A stretch of DNA of 35,635 nt from Lactobacillus acetotolerans DSM 20749 = JCM 3825 (GTDB taxonomy: Bacteria > Bacillota > Bacilli > Lactobacillales > Lactobacillaceae): the NCBI RefSeq assembly GCF_001436775.1, contig NZ_AYZC01000013.1, positions 1 through 35,635 of the forward strand, written 5' to 3'. The position numbers were made by a program, and so were the translations under genes. The notes under the pieces were generated by a model, which was not told where the DNA came from, ran no database searches, and worked only from the letters and a program-made list of their open reading frames with translations. This document shows positions 19,088-28,434 of this stretch, one piece after another. Every line of letters starts with the position of its first letter. Position 1 is the stretch's first letter.

Positions 19088-19672
19088 GTGAGTAAAGAAG
19101 AGTTTCCAAGCGAAAAAGATATAGATAAAAAGGATGTTTCTTCTAAAACTAAGAAAACAAAGGCTAAGCCTGATACTAAGAAAAAAGAAGAGACAAAGAA
19201 AGACAGCAATGAAAAATTAGATAAAGAAATTGCTGACTTGAAAGATAAAAATAAAAAGCTGGAAGATAAATTCTTACGTAGCGAAGCAGAAAATCAAAAT
19301 ATGCAAAATCGTTACGCTAAAGAAAGATCCCAACTGATTAAATATCAATCACAAGATTTGGCCAAGGATGTTTTACCAGCAATGGATAATTTGGAGCGTG
19401 CTTTAAATGCTGAAGTTGATGATAAGGATTCAAAGCAATTGAAGAAAGGTGTCCAAATGACACTTGATTCACTTGTGAAAGCCATGAAAGATCATGGGAT
19501 TGTTGAGATCAAAGCCGAAGGCGTTAAATTTGATCCAACTTTGCACCAGGCAGTACAAACCGTTCCTGCAAAGAGTGACGATCAAAAAGATCATGTTGTT
19601 AAAGTTTTACAAAAAGGATATCAATATAAGGACCGTACATTAAGACCAGCAATGGTTGTTGTTGCACAGTAA
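19088..19672 (+). CDS. grpE: Nucleotide exchange factor GrpE
   Basis: GrpE releases ADP from DnaK. The protein has a highly charged, Lys-rich disordered start (1-45), a long coiled coil (about 45-95, [18 protein letters not shown]), then the beta-wing domain with FDPTLHQAV and [18 protein letters not shown]. The length of 194 is normal. The GTG start is preceded by an excellent AAAGGAGG ribosome binding site. The gap to hrcA is 12 bases and to dnaK 17. Confidence 0.96.
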   Translation: MSKEEFPSEKDIDKKDVSSKTKKTKAKPDTKKKEETKKDSNEKLDKEIADLKDKNKKLEDKFLRSEAENQNMQNRYAKERSQLIKYQSQDLAKDVLPAMDNLERALNAEVDDKDSKQLKKGVQMTLDSLVKAMKDHGIVEIKAEGVKFDPTLHQAVQTVPAKSDDQKDHVVKVLQKGYQYKDRTLRPAMVVVAQ

Positions 19673-19689
19673 TGAAAGGAAGTTTATAA

Positions 19690-21564
19690 ATGGCTAAAGT
19701 TATTGGAATTGACCTAGGAACTACTAACTCTGCAGTTGCCGTTCTTGAAGGTAAAGAACCTAAAATTATTACTAACCCAGAAGGTAATCGGACTACCCCA
19801 TCTGTTGTTGCTTTTAAAGATGGTGAAATTCAAGTAGGTGAAGTTGCTAAACGGCAAGCAATTACTAACCCTAACACTGTAAGTTCAATTAAGCGTCACA
19901 TGGGTGAGAAGGATTATAAAGTTAAGATTGGTGATAAGAGCTATACACCACAAGAAATTTCAGCAATGATCTTACAGTACATTAAGAAATTCTCTGAAGA
20001 TTATTTGGGTGAAAAAGTTACTGATGCAGTTATCACTGTTCCTGCTTACTTCAACGATGCACAGCGGCAAGCAACTAAAGATGCTGGTAAGATTGCCGGT
20101 TTAAATGTTAAGAGAATCATTAATGAGCCAACTGCTTCTGCACTTGCTTACGGGTTGGACAAAGATAATGATGATGAAAAAGTCCTTGTTTATGACCTCG
20201 GTGGTGGTACATTTGATGTTTCCATTTTGCAATTAGGTGACGGTGTCTTCCAAGTACTGTCAACTAATGGTGATACTCACCTTGGTGGTGATGACTTTGA
20301 TAAGCGCATCATGGACTGGTTGATCAAGAACTTTAAAGACGAAAATGGTGTTGACTTGTCCAAAGACAAGATGGCATTACAACGTTTAAAGGATGCTGCT
20401 GAAAAAGCTAAGAAAGACTTATCAGGTGTATCATCAACCCACATTTCACTTCCATTTATTTCTGCTGGTGAATCTGGCCCATTACACTTGGAAGCTGATT
20501 TAACTCGTGCTAAGTTTGATGAATTAACTTCTGACTTGGTTGATAAGACCAAAGTTCCATTTAATAATGCTTTGAAGGATGCTGATCTTTCAGTTGGCGA
20601 TATTGACAAAGTTATTTTAAATGGTGGTTCTACTCGTATTCCAGCAGTTCAAAAGGCTGTTAAGGAATGGGCAGGTAAAGAACCAGATCACTCAATCAAC
20701 CCAGATGAAGCCGTTGCCGATGGTGCCGCTATTCAAGGTGGAGTTATTTCAGGTGACATTAAAGACATCGTTTTGCTTGATGTTACCCCACTGTCACTCG
20801 GAATTGAAACCATGGGTGGTGTCTTTACCAAGTTAATTGATAAGAACACTACGATTCCAACCTCTAAGAGTCAGATATTCTCTACTGCCGCTGATAATCA
20901 AACGGCTGTAGATGTTCACGTACTTCAAGGTGAGCGTCCAATGGCTGCAGATGACAAGACACTTGGTAACTTCCAATTGACTGATATTCCAGCAGCTCCA
21001 CGTGGTGTCCCACAAATTAAGGTTACATTTGATATCGATAAGAACGGTATTGTAAATGTATCTGCTAAAGATATGGGTACTGGTAAGCAACAAAAGATTA
21101 CTATTAAGAGTTCATCTGGCTTGTCTGATGCAGAAATCAAGAAGATGCAAAAAGAAGCTGAAGAGCACGCTGATGAAGATAAGAAGAAGAAGAAGGAAGT
21201 TGATTTACGCAACGACGTTGATCAATTAATCTTCACCACTGAAAAGACCTTGAAAGAGACTAAGGGCAAAGTTCCTGATGCCGATACTAAGAAGGTCAAG
21301 GATGCATTGGCTGACTTGAAGAAAGCTCAAAAAGACAATGATTTGGATGAAATGAAGAAGAAGAAAGATGCTTTATCCAAAGTTGCTCAAGATTTAGCTG
21401 TTAAGTTATACCAAGCTAACGGTGGCAATCAAGGTGCAGCTGGTCAGGCAGGTCCACAAGCTGGCCCTAAGGGCCCTCAAGGTCCTAAAGGACCACAAGG
21501 TGGTAACCCAAATGATGGTAACGCTGAAAATGGCAATTTCCATAAAGTAGACCCAAATAAGTAA
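19690..21564 (+). CDS. dnaK: Chaperone DnaK (Hsp70) with a Gly-Pro-rich tail
   Basis: ATP-driven Hsp70 chaperone. The nucleotide-binding domain has [17 protein letters not shown] at the N-terminus, [13 protein letters not shown] and [13 protein letters not shown]. The interdomain linker reads [15 protein letters not shown], followed by the substrate-binding beta domain and helical lid. The tail (about 579-624) carries four consecutive Gly-Pro-Lys/Gln triplets (592-603) and ends in KVDPNK, not in the VVDADFEEV-like end of many relatives. The length is 624. Expression is from the CIRCE-controlled promoter. Confidence 0.97.
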   Translation: MAKVIGIDLGTTNSAVAVLEGKEPKIITNPEGNRTTPSVVAFKDGEIQVGEVAKRQAITNPNTVSSIKRHMGEKDYKVKIGDKSYTPQEISAMILQYIKKFSEDYLGEKVTDAVITVPAYFNDAQRQATKDAGKIAGLNVKRIINEPTASALAYGLDKDNDDEKVLVYDLGGGTFDVSILQLGDGVFQVLSTNGDTHLGGDDFDKRIMDWLIKNFKDENGVDLSKDKMALQRLKDAAEKAKKDLSGVSSTHISLPFISAGESGPLHLEADLTRAKFDELTSDLVDKTKVPFNNALKDADLSVGDIDKVILNGGSTRIPAVQKAVKEWAGKEPDHSINPDEAVADGAAIQGGVISGDIKDIVLLDVTPLSLGIETMGGVFTKLIDKNTTIPTSKSQIFSTAADNQTAVDVHVLQGERPMAADDKTLGNFQLTDIPAAPRGVPQIKVTFDIDKNGIVNVSAKDMGTGKQQKITIKSSSGLSDAEIKKMQKEAEEHADEDKKKKKEVDLRNDVDQLIFTTEKTLKETKGKVPDADTKKVKDALADLKKAQKDNDLDEMKKKKDALSKVAQDLAVKLYQANGGNQGAAGQAGPQAGPKGPQGPKGPQGGNPNDGNAENGNFHKVDPNK

Positions 21565-21587
21565 TGGGTTTATAATTGAATAAATTA

Positions 21588-21620
21588 GAAAAGAACTGCC
21601 CGTTGAGTAGTTCTTTTCTT
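21588..21620 (+). terminator. Hairpin between dnaK and dnaJ
   Basis: GAAAAGAACT (21588-21597) pairs with AGTTCTTTTC (21609-21618) over 10 bp, with an 11-base loop and a T-rich tail TTTTCTTTT. It lies 28 bases before dnaJ and there is no promoter in the gap, so it probably acts as a partial terminator. Confidence 0.65.
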
Positions 21621-21645
21621 TTGGAAAGTAAGGAGCTTTTGATAG

Positions 21646-22794
21646 ATGGCACAAGAAGATTATTACAAAGTTTTGGGTGTTGATCGCAATGCCAGTGAAA
21701 AAGAAATCAATTCTGCCTACCGTAAGTTGGCTAAGAAGTATCACCCTGACCTAAACCATGCACCAGGAGCAGAGGAAAAGTATAAACAAGTTAACGAAGC
21801 TTATGAAGTTTTGCATGACAGGAAGAAACGTGCTCAGTATGATCAATTTGGTCAGGCTGGTGTAAATGGTCAAGGCGGCTTTGGCAATGCTGGTGCCGGT
21901 CAAGGTGCCGGATACGGCGACTTTGGCGGCTTCGGTGACTTTGGTGATATTTTTAATGACTTCTTTAACGGTGGCGGCCAAAGGCAACAAGCCAATCCAA
22001 CTGCTCCACAGCGTGGTCAAGACCTTGACTATACCCTGAACATTGATTTTATGGATGCCATTAATGGTAAAAAGACCCAAGTAAGTTATACACGTGATGA
22101 GACTTGTCCAACTTGTGGTGGTAATGGTGCCGAAAAAGGTACACATCCGGTTACCTGTGATAAGTGTCATGGTACGGGTTATATGACCATAACTCAGAAG
22201 TCGATGCTGGGTGTTATTAGACGGCAGACTACCTGTGATAAGTGTCATGGCCGTGGCGTTATCATTGAACATCCATGTAAAACTTGTCACGGTAAAGGCA
22301 CCGTAAACAAGAAGAATACCATTGAAGTTGATATTCCGGCTGGTATCGACAATGGCCAACAACTTCGCTATGAAGGACAAGGTGAAGCAGGTAAAAATGG
22401 TGGCCCTTACGGTGACTTATACATTAGTTACCGGATTAAGCCTTCTAAAGACTTTGAGAGACGGGGCAATACTATTTATACGACTGTACCGATTTCCTTT
22501 GCTCAAGCAACTTTGGGTGACGAAATAAACATTAAAACTGTCCATGGCGACAGCAAGTTGAAGATACCTGCGGGTACGCAACCCGATAAGCAGTTTACTT
22601 TGAGGGGCAAAGGTGTGCCTTATCTTAGAGGTAACGGAAACGGTAACCAGATAACAACGGTTAAAGTTCAGATTCCGGAATCAATTAATGATAAGCAGAA
22701 GCAGGCTTTGGTTGACTTTGTTAAAGCTGGCGGTGGTTCAATTACCCCTCAAGAGAAGGGCTTTTTTGAACGATTGAAAGATAAATTGAAGTAA
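21646..22794 (+). CDS. dnaJ: Chaperone DnaJ (Hsp40, type I)
   Basis: Co-chaperone that loads clients on DnaK and stimulates its ATPase. The J domain (1-70) has the HPD triad in YHPDLN. A Gly/Phe-rich linker with [12 protein letters not shown] follows. The zinc region has four CxxCxGxG repeats ([32 protein letters not shown]), and the C-terminal substrate-binding domains follow. Its 382 residues are typical. An AAGGAG ribosome binding site precedes the ATG. Confidence 0.97.
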   Translation: MAQEDYYKVLGVDRNASEKEINSAYRKLAKKYHPDLNHAPGAEEKYKQVNEAYEVLHDRKKRAQYDQFGQAGVNGQGGFGNAGAGQGAGYGDFGGFGDFGDIFNDFFNGGGQRQQANPTAPQRGQDLDYTLNIDFMDAINGKKTQVSYTRDETCPTCGGNGAEKGTHPVTCDKCHGTGYMTITQKSMLGVIRRQTTCDKCHGRGVIIEHPCKTCHGKGTVNKKNTIEVDIPAGIDNGQQLRYEGQGEAGKNGGPYGDLYISYRIKPSKDFERRGNTIYTTVPISFAQATLGDEINIKTVHGDSKLKIPAGTQPDKQFTLRGKGVPYLRGNGNGNQITTVKVQIPESINDKQKQALVDFVKAGGGSITPQEKGFFERLKDKLK

Positions 22795-22807
22795 TAGATT
22801 AAAATTT

Positions 22808-22843
22808 GATCCCGATGTTATCAATAACATTGGGATCTTTTTT
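22808..22843 (+). terminator. Terminator after dnaJ
   Basis: A 13-bp stem (GATCCCGATGTTA with TAACATTGGGATC, one G-T pair), a four-base loop and six T. It closes the heat-shock operon. Confidence 0.9.
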
Positions 22844-22854
22844 ATTTGTTTGAT

Positions 22855-22883
22855 TTCACCTGTTCCTAGTCCTTTGCTATAAT
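22855..22883 (+). promoter_or_regulatory. Promoter of lepA
   Basis: TTCACC (22855-22860), a 17-base spacer and a perfect TATAAT (22878-22883) with TG one base upstream (extended -10). Confidence 0.68.
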
Positions 22884-22915
22884 AATAAGATAGAAATAAA
22901 GGGTGCAAATAATTT

Positions 22916-24754
22916 ATGGATATTAAAAAATTAAAAGACTATCAAAAACATATTCGCAACTTTTCAATTGTTGCACACATCGATCATGGTAAATCAACTA
23001 TTGCCGACCGTATTTTGGAATTGACCGATACTGTGTCTGAACGGCAGTTGAAAAATCAGATGCTTGATGATATGCCGCTTGAACGGCAACGCGGTATCAC
23101 AATCAAGATGAACTCAGTTGAGGTTAAATACCATGCTAAAAATGGAGAAGATTATATTTTTCACCTAATTGATACACCGGGGCACGTGGATTTTTCTTAT
23201 GAAGTTTCGCGGTCGCTGGCTGCCTGTGAGGGTGCCTTACTTGTAGTTGATGCTTCTCAGGGTGTACAAGCACAAACTTTGGCTAACACTTATTTAGCGA
23301 TTGATGATGATTTAAAGATCTTACCGGTTATTAATAAAATTGACCTTCCTTCAGCTGATCCTGAAGGAACCAAAAATGAAATTGAAGAAATGCTTGGTTT
23401 GGATGCTTCTGGAGCGGTCGAAGTATCTGGTAAGACCGGACAGGGTATTCCTGAATTGCTTGAGAGAATCGTAACTGATATTCCCGCACCAACAGGTGAT
23501 TTGCAGGCTCCGCTTAAGGCTTTAATTTTTGATTCTAAGTACGATGATTACCGTGGGGTAGTACTATCCGTTCGAATTGAGGATGGTACCGTTAAACCAG
23601 GTGATCAGATTCAAATTATGAATACTGGTAAAAATTACGAGGTTACCGAAGTCGGTGTATCTAGCCCGCACCCGATTAAGAAAGATATTTTGGTTGCTGG
23701 GGATGTAGGTTACCTTACGGCTAACATTAAATCCGTTCGTGAAACCCGTGTTGGTGATACGATTACAGACGCAAATAAACCAACGGCAGAACCATTACCC
23801 GGTTATAGGCAAATTCCACCGATGGTCTTTTCTGGTATGTATCCGGTTGATAATTCTAAGTACGATGAATTAAAGGATGCTTTGCAAAAATTGCAATTAA
23901 ACGATGCGGCACTGGAATTTGAACCAGAAACTTCTACTGCTTTGGGATTCGGTTTTCGTTGTGGTTTCTTAGGGCTTTTACATATGGACGTTGTTCAGGA
24001 ACGCCTGGAACAAGAATTTGGTCTTGATTTAATTATGACGGCCCCATCAGTTGACTACCACGCAATTATGAACGATGGTTCAACCAAAGTAATTGATAAC
24101 CCATCTGATTTGCCTGACGCAGGTGAATATAAAGAAGTACAAGAACCTTATGTTAAAGCTGAGATCATGGTTCCAAATGATTATGTTGGTCCGGTAATGG
24201 AATTGTGCCAGCATAAGCGGGGCGAATTTGTAACGATGGATTACTTGGATAAATATCGGGTAAACGTTATTTACAATATGCCGTTAGCCGAAATCATTTA
24301 TGATTTCTTCGATGATTTGAAGTCCTCCACGAAAGGTTATGCTTCACTTGATTATGAGATTACCGGCTATAAGACTACCGATCTGGTTAAGATTGATATC
24401 TTATTAAATAAGAAACCGGTTGATGCCCTGAGCTTTATTGCACACAGGGATGAAACGCAACCAAGAGCCCGGCAAATGACTTCAACACTGAAGAAACTAA
24501 TTCCGCGGCAAAACTTCGAGGTTGATATTCAAGGGGCAATTGGCTCAAAGATTATTTCTCGTGCTACTGTTAAGCCTTATAGAAAAGATGTTACCTGGAA
24601 AATCCACACAGGTGATCCAGATAGACGTGCTAAGTTGCTTGAGAAACAGAAGCGGGGAAAGAAGCGGATGAAAGCTGTTGGCAAGGTAGAAATACCACAA
24701 GATGCGTTCATGGCCGTACTTAAGATGAATGATGACGATATTAAGAAAAAATAA
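22916..24754 (+). CDS. lepA: Elongation factor 4 (LepA), back-translocating ribosomal GTPase
   Basis: An EF-G-like GTPase that acts on ribosomes under stress. The G domain has AHIDHGKST (20-28), DTPGHVDF and NKIDLP. The remaining domains match EF-G up to the unique LepA C-terminal domain with [16 protein letters not shown]. The length is 612 residues. The ATG matches the conserved N-terminus [20 protein letters not shown]. The ribosome binding site is weak and distant (AAGGGTG, about 12 bases away). It has its own promoter and probably continues into recJ, since no terminator is seen between them. Confidence 0.97.
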   Translation: MDIKKLKDYQKHIRNFSIVAHIDHGKSTIADRILELTDTVSERQLKNQMLDDMPLERQRGITIKMNSVEVKYHAKNGEDYIFHLIDTPGHVDFSYEVSRSLAACEGALLVVDASQGVQAQTLANTYLAIDDDLKILPVINKIDLPSADPEGTKNEIEEMLGLDASGAVEVSGKTGQGIPELLERIVTDIPAPTGDLQAPLKALIFDSKYDDYRGVVLSVRIEDGTVKPGDQIQIMNTGKNYEVTEVGVSSPHPIKKDILVAGDVGYLTANIKSVRETRVGDTITDANKPTAEPLPGYRQIPPMVFSGMYPVDNSKYDELKDALQKLQLNDAALEFEPETSTALGFGFRCGFLGLLHMDVVQERLEQEFGLDLIMTAPSVDYHAIMNDGSTKVIDNPSDLPDAGEYKEVQEPYVKAEIMVPNDYVGPVMELCQHKRGEFVTMDYLDKYRVNVIYNMPLAEIIYDFFDDLKSSTKGYASLDYEITGYKTTDLVKIDILLNKKPVDALSFIAHRDETQPRARQMTSTLKKLIPRQNFEVDIQGAIGSKIISRATVKPYRKDVTWKIHTGDPDRRAKLLEKQKRGKKRMKAVGKVEIPQDAFMAVLKMNDDDIKKK

Positions 24755-24773
24755 GATTGGCAGAATAGATATT

Positions 24774-24800
24774 ATGAAGGGTTCCAAACTTAAATTATGA
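24774..24800 (+). CDS. Possible 8-codon leader ORF overlapping the recJ start
   Basis: ATG at 24774 opens a frame reading MKGSKLKL and its TGA overlaps the recJ ATG as ATGA. No clear ribosome binding site precedes it. It could couple translation of recJ, whose own start also lacks a well-spaced Shine-Dalgarno, or it may be chance. Confidence 0.25.
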   Translation: MKGSKLKL

Positions 24801-27067
24801 AGTGGAAACAAAGAACTGCGGAAGAGTTAGATCCTAAATTAATTGATAAGTATCAACTTAGCCCAATTGCGGCTAAGTTGTTTTCTTTGCGCGGGATTAA
24901 TACGGATGAAAAGTTAAATTTTTGGTTTAATGCAACTGAAGATGATTTAGCAGATCCGTCACTTATGCACGATATGGATAAAGCGGTTAAGCGAATTAAC
25001 CAGGCAATTGATAAGGGTGAAAAGATCACTGTTTATGGAGATTATGATGCGGATGGAATAACTTCCACAACGATCATGACAGAGACACTGAGTATTCTTG
25101 GGGCCGATGTCCATTACTTCATACCGAGCCGCTTTAAAGATGGTTATGGACCTAATTTGGAGCGTTACAAGCAAATTGTTGCCGATGGTTCCAAATTAAT
25201 TATTACGGTTGACAATGGGGTTACCGGGATCGATGAGGTGGCTTATGCCAAAGATAAAGGTGTAGACACGATTGTTACCGATCACCACACTATTCAAGAT
25301 AAATTGCCCGACGCTTATGCAATTGTTCACTGTAATTATCCTGGTCAAAAGTATCCCTTTGATGATTACTGTGGTGCAGGGATTGCTTACACTATTTGCC
25401 GTAGTTTAATGCAAGATCCTATGCCGGAACTCCTAGATTTGGCAATGATCGGTACGATCGGTGACATGGTTAAAGTATCTGGTGAAGGTCACATAATTGT
25501 TAAGCGGGGCTTAGAGGTACTTAACCAAACTGATCGTCCAGGATTGCGAGCTTTAATTAAAAATGCCGGCTTGACTATGGGCAGCATTAATGAAACTGAT
25601 ATTGGTTTTAATATCGCTCCACGGTTAAATGCTGTTGGCCGTTTAGCAGACGCTAATTTGGCGGTTGAATTGTTGCTTAGTGATGACGACATTGAGGCGC
25701 AAAAGCTAGCTGATCAGGTTGAGAAATTAAATGAGAAACGTAAGAAATTAACTACTAAAGTCTATAATGCTTGTTTGAAGCAAGTTAAGAAGAATAGCTG
25801 GCAACGTAAAAATACGCTGGTACTTTATGACCCAACTTTTCATGAAGGTGTGTTAGGCCTGGTAGCAAATAAAATAGTTGAAAAACTGCATAAGCCAACA
25901 GTTATTTTGACTAAAAATGCTGCTGGTGAAATAAAGGGTTCTGGCCGTTCAATTCCTGGCTTTAACCTATTCGATGCATTAAATCCGCTTAAAGAAAAAT
26001 TGTTAACTAAGTTTGGTGGTCATGATTTTGCTTGCGGCTTGTCGATGACTGAAGATAAGATCGATGCTTTAAGGGATGCCTTCGAAAAGAGTTTCTACGT
26101 TAAGGGCGGTCTGGAGACTAAGTATTATGATATGGAACTGCCAATGAAGGGATTAGCTACAAGTACGATAGCAGAGGTGAATCAAGCAGGGCCTTTCGGT
26201 ACCGATAATGCTCAGCCTGTTTTCAGTATTTCTGATCCACAGATTATGGATTTTCATAAGATTGGTAAAGATAAAACGCACGTTAAGTTTAATGCGGTTA
26301 AAAGTGATGGTAAGCTTGATATTGTTGGCTTTAATAAAGCATTCTTAAACAATAACTTGTTACCCTTTGTTTCGAAAATTTTTGTTCAGCTATCTTTAAA
26401 TGCTTATCGCAACAGAATTTCCTTACAAGGGATCATGGAAGGCGTATCTTTTGCTGCACCTAAGTTAGCTGTGCCGACCAAAGTAATTGATATGCGTTCA
26501 GAAAATTATGTTATGGGTTTCGCGGACAGGTATTTATTGTTTGATCCGAAGAATATTGCAATTGTTAAAAATAGTTTGGGAATCGATGAAGATAAGATTA
26601 GTTTAGCAAAAGATTATAATGCAAATGGTGAAACGGTAGTTTTACTTGATGCGCCACATAATCAAGTTGAGTTAGATCATGCGTTAGAAAACAATTATCA
26701 GCAATTATACTTACGCTTTTTACTTGATCAATTACTGGTTGAAAGAATTCCAGATAAATCTTACTTCGGCAAAGTTTTGAAGTATATTTATGCTCATCCT
26801 ACTTTAAAGCCTGAAGACTACCGCACAGTGGCTCCATATCTAGGTTTAAACTATGATAGTATTTTGTTTATTTTACGGGTTTTCTTTGAATTAGGATTTG
26901 TGCAACTTGATAACGATAAATTAGTTGGAAAGAAGAATCCTGAAAAGAAGCCACTCACGGCTTCTAAATATTTGCTGGCAACACAGTCACAAATAAAGTT
27001 TGTTCGGGAATTGCGTAATATGCCAAGTCAACAATTATTGGCATATGTTAATAATCTCATCAAATAA
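24797..27067 (+). CDS. recJ: Single-stranded-DNA-specific exonuclease RecJ
   Basis: 5'-3' single-strand exonuclease for recombination and mismatch/base-excision repair. The DHH phosphoesterase core has DYDADG (82-87) and DHH (162-164); the DHHA1 domain has GGHDFACG (GGH 407-409). An OB-like domain follows, then a long C-terminal domain as in Bacillus and lactobacillus RecJ, giving 756 residues. The ATG is kept because the start MKWKQRTAEELDP fits the family. The nearest GAAGGG is about 14 bases upstream, which is too far for a good site. Confidence 0.93.
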   Translation: MKWKQRTAEELDPKLIDKYQLSPIAAKLFSLRGINTDEKLNFWFNATEDDLADPSLMHDMDKAVKRINQAIDKGEKITVYGDYDADGITSTTIMTETLSILGADVHYFIPSRFKDGYGPNLERYKQIVADGSKLIITVDNGVTGIDEVAYAKDKGVDTIVTDHHTIQDKLPDAYAIVHCNYPGQKYPFDDYCGAGIAYTICRSLMQDPMPELLDLAMIGTIGDMVKVSGEGHIIVKRGLEVLNQTDRPGLRALIKNAGLTMGSINETDIGFNIAPRLNAVGRLADANLAVELLLSDDDIEAQKLADQVEKLNEKRKKLTTKVYNACLKQVKKNSWQRKNTLVLYDPTFHEGVLGLVANKIVEKLHKPTVILTKNAAGEIKGSGRSIPGFNLFDALNPLKEKLLTKFGGHDFACGLSMTEDKIDALRDAFEKSFYVKGGLETKYYDMELPMKGLATSTIAEVNQAGPFGTDNAQPVFSISDPQIMDFHKIGKDKTHVKFNAVKSDGKLDIVGFNKAFLNNNLLPFVSKIFVQLSLNAYRNRISLQGIMEGVSFAAPKLAVPTKVIDMRSENYVMGFADRYLLFDPKNIAIVKNSLGIDEDKISLAKDYNANGETVVLLDAPHNQVELDHALENNYQQLYLRFLLDQLLVERIPDKSYFGKVLKYIYAHPTLKPEDYRTVAPYLGLNYDSILFILRVFFELGFVQLDNDKLVGKKNPEKKPLTASKYLLATQSQIKFVRELRNMPSQQLLAYVNNLIK

Positions 27068-27095
27068 TTAATAAAAATTTTGGCTTTTAATGCTT

Positions 27096-27123
27096 TTGAG
27101 TTAAAAGTTTGTTAGAATATAAA
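27096..27123 (+). promoter_or_regulatory. Promoter of apt
   Basis: TTGAGT (27096-27101), a 16-base spacer and TATAAA (27118-27123). A small stem-loop (GTGTTTG with CAAGCAC, 27132-27149) follows in the leader, upstream of the GGAGG site at 27161. Confidence 0.55.
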
Positions 27124-27177
27124 AGTCAAGCGTGTTTGTAAACAAGCACTAAAATTTTTTGGAGGCTTTTTCTTCTT

Positions 27178-27705
27178 ATGGCAAACATTTTTAAAGAACA
27201 TATTGCAAGTGTTCCGAATTTCCCTAATAAAGGGATAGTTTATCGAGACGTTACACCAATTGTACAAGATGGTAAACTTTATCGACTTGCTACACATAAA
27301 TTAGCTGAATATGCTAAAAGTAAGAAAGCTGAGGTTATCGTTGGTCCTGAGGCACGTGGCTTTATTGTTGGCTGTCCAGTTGCCACTGAATTAGGCTTGG
27401 GCTTTGTTCCTGCTAGAAAACCACATAAATTACCACGGCCTGTAGTACGTGCTTCATATGACTTGGAATACGGCTCTAACAGTTTGGAAATGCATAAGGA
27501 TGCAATTAAGCCTGGTCAAAGAGTTGTTGTCTGTGACGATTTATTGGCTACCTCTGGCACTTTAAGAGCTACTAAGCAATTAGTAGAAACTCTTGGTGGT
27601 GAAGTAGTTGGTGCAGCATTTTATGTTGTATTGCCTGATTTGAATGGGTATAAGAAATTATCAGATTTGGATATTTTCTCACTTGTTGAATTCCATGGTG
27701 CTTAA
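27178..27705 (+). CDS. apt: Adenine phosphoribosyltransferase
   Basis: Salvages adenine to AMP using PRPP. The 175-residue protein has the N-terminal [21 protein letters not shown] with the conserved Glu-Ala-Arg-Gly-Phe, the [12 protein letters not shown] loop, and the PRPP-binding signature [13 protein letters not shown] near residue 118. GGAGG lies 12 bases before the ATG, longer than usual. The recJ-apt order is common in Firmicutes, but here apt has a promoter and terminator of its own. Confidence 0.95.
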   Translation: MANIFKEHIASVPNFPNKGIVYRDVTPIVQDGKLYRLATHKLAEYAKSKKAEVIVGPEARGFIVGCPVATELGLGFVPARKPHKLPRPVVRASYDLEYGSNSLEMHKDAIKPGQRVVVCDDLLATSGTLRATKQLVETLGGEVVGAAFYVVLPDLNGYKKLSDLDIFSLVEFHGA

Positions 27706-27722
27706 ATTTAGGAAATTATATT

Positions 27723-27758
27723 AAAGCTTTGGTTTGTAATGTGAACCAAAGCTTTTTT
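27723..27758 (+). terminator. Terminator after apt
   Basis: A 12-bp perfect stem (AAAGCTTTGGTT with AACCAAAGCTTT), a nine-base loop and a run of six T. Confidence 0.9.
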
Positions 27759-27795
27759 GATTGTCTAAATAAATATAGAGTTTAATCACTAATCT

Positions 27796-27824
27796 TTTAC
27801 AAGCAATCTAATTTTCTATATAAT
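27796..27824 (+). promoter_or_regulatory. Promoter of the GNAT gene
   Basis: TTTACA (27796-27801), a 17-base spacer and TATAAT (27819-27824). Confidence 0.7.
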
Positions 27825-27857
27825 TAAAAACGCTATTTTAAAAGGAGAGTAAAAAAT

Positions 27858-28379
27858 TTGAAACTTAGACAAGCTACAAAAGCTGATTTTGATCAAATTA
27901 TGGATATATTAAAAGATGGTGCCAACCAATTAGCCGAGCACGGAGTTGATCAATGGCAGGGTGATTACCCGTCTCCAGATCAAGTTAACGAAGATATTGA
28001 AAAAGGTTGGGCTTATTTAGCTATTTCGCAAGACCAGCAAACTGTAGGAGCTATTTCAATTGTTGATGCACCTGATCACTCTTACGATAAGATGAAGGGT
28101 AAATGGTTAAAGGATACTAATAAGTATGTTGTCATTCACCGAGTAGCCATTCATTCCAAACACGCGGGTAATGGTTATGCAACCAAGCTTTTAACTGAAG
28201 TGGTTAATTATATTCGTGATAACCGTAAAGATATAGATTCAATTCGAATAGATACGCATGAAGATAATAAGGCAATGCAGCACCTAATTGATAAGATGGG
28301 GTTCAAACGTGTTGGTTCACTTCACGGTGTGTATTGTTTAGATGAAACTTCTTATGTTTATGAAATGCTTTTACATTAA
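27858..28379 (+). CDS. GNAT-family N-acetyltransferase
   Basis: A 173-residue stand-alone GNAT. The N-terminus LRQATKADFDQIMDIL is the usual beta1-alpha1. The acetyl-CoA pyrophosphate loop is HSKHAGNGYATKLL (about 99-112), and IDTHEDNKAMQHLIDKMGF is the conserved beta5/alpha4 part. The start is TTG after AAAGGAGAG. The substrate is not predictable; close relatives in lactobacilli are annotated only as acetyltransferases. It is monocistronic, with its own promoter and a shared terminator. Confidence 0.88.
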   Translation: MKLRQATKADFDQIMDILKDGANQLAEHGVDQWQGDYPSPDQVNEDIEKGWAYLAISQDQQTVGAISIVDAPDHSYDKMKGKWLKDTNKYVVIHRVAIHSKHAGNGYATKLLTEVVNYIRDNRKDIDSIRIDTHEDNKAMQHLIDKMGFKRVGSLHGVYCLDETSYVYEMLLH

Positions 28380-28393
28380 TTAAAGATAGAAAA

Positions 28394-28427
28394 AAATGGT
28401 TTCCGCTATAGTTGGCAGAAACCATTT
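28394..28427. terminator. Bidirectional terminator between the GNAT gene and cls
   Basis: AAATGGTTTC and GAAACCATTT form a 10-bp stem with a 14-base loop. The minus strand continues into an unbroken T-run, so it is strongest for cls; the plus strand continues TCGTTTT. Confidence 0.8.
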
Positions 28428-28434
28428 CGTTTTA

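Noticed and set aside
21751-22380. A 209-codon open frame on the minus strand
   Set aside because: It lies wholly inside dnaJ, opposite conserved zinc-finger repeats, has no ribosome binding site and shows no domain. It is a compositional shadow.
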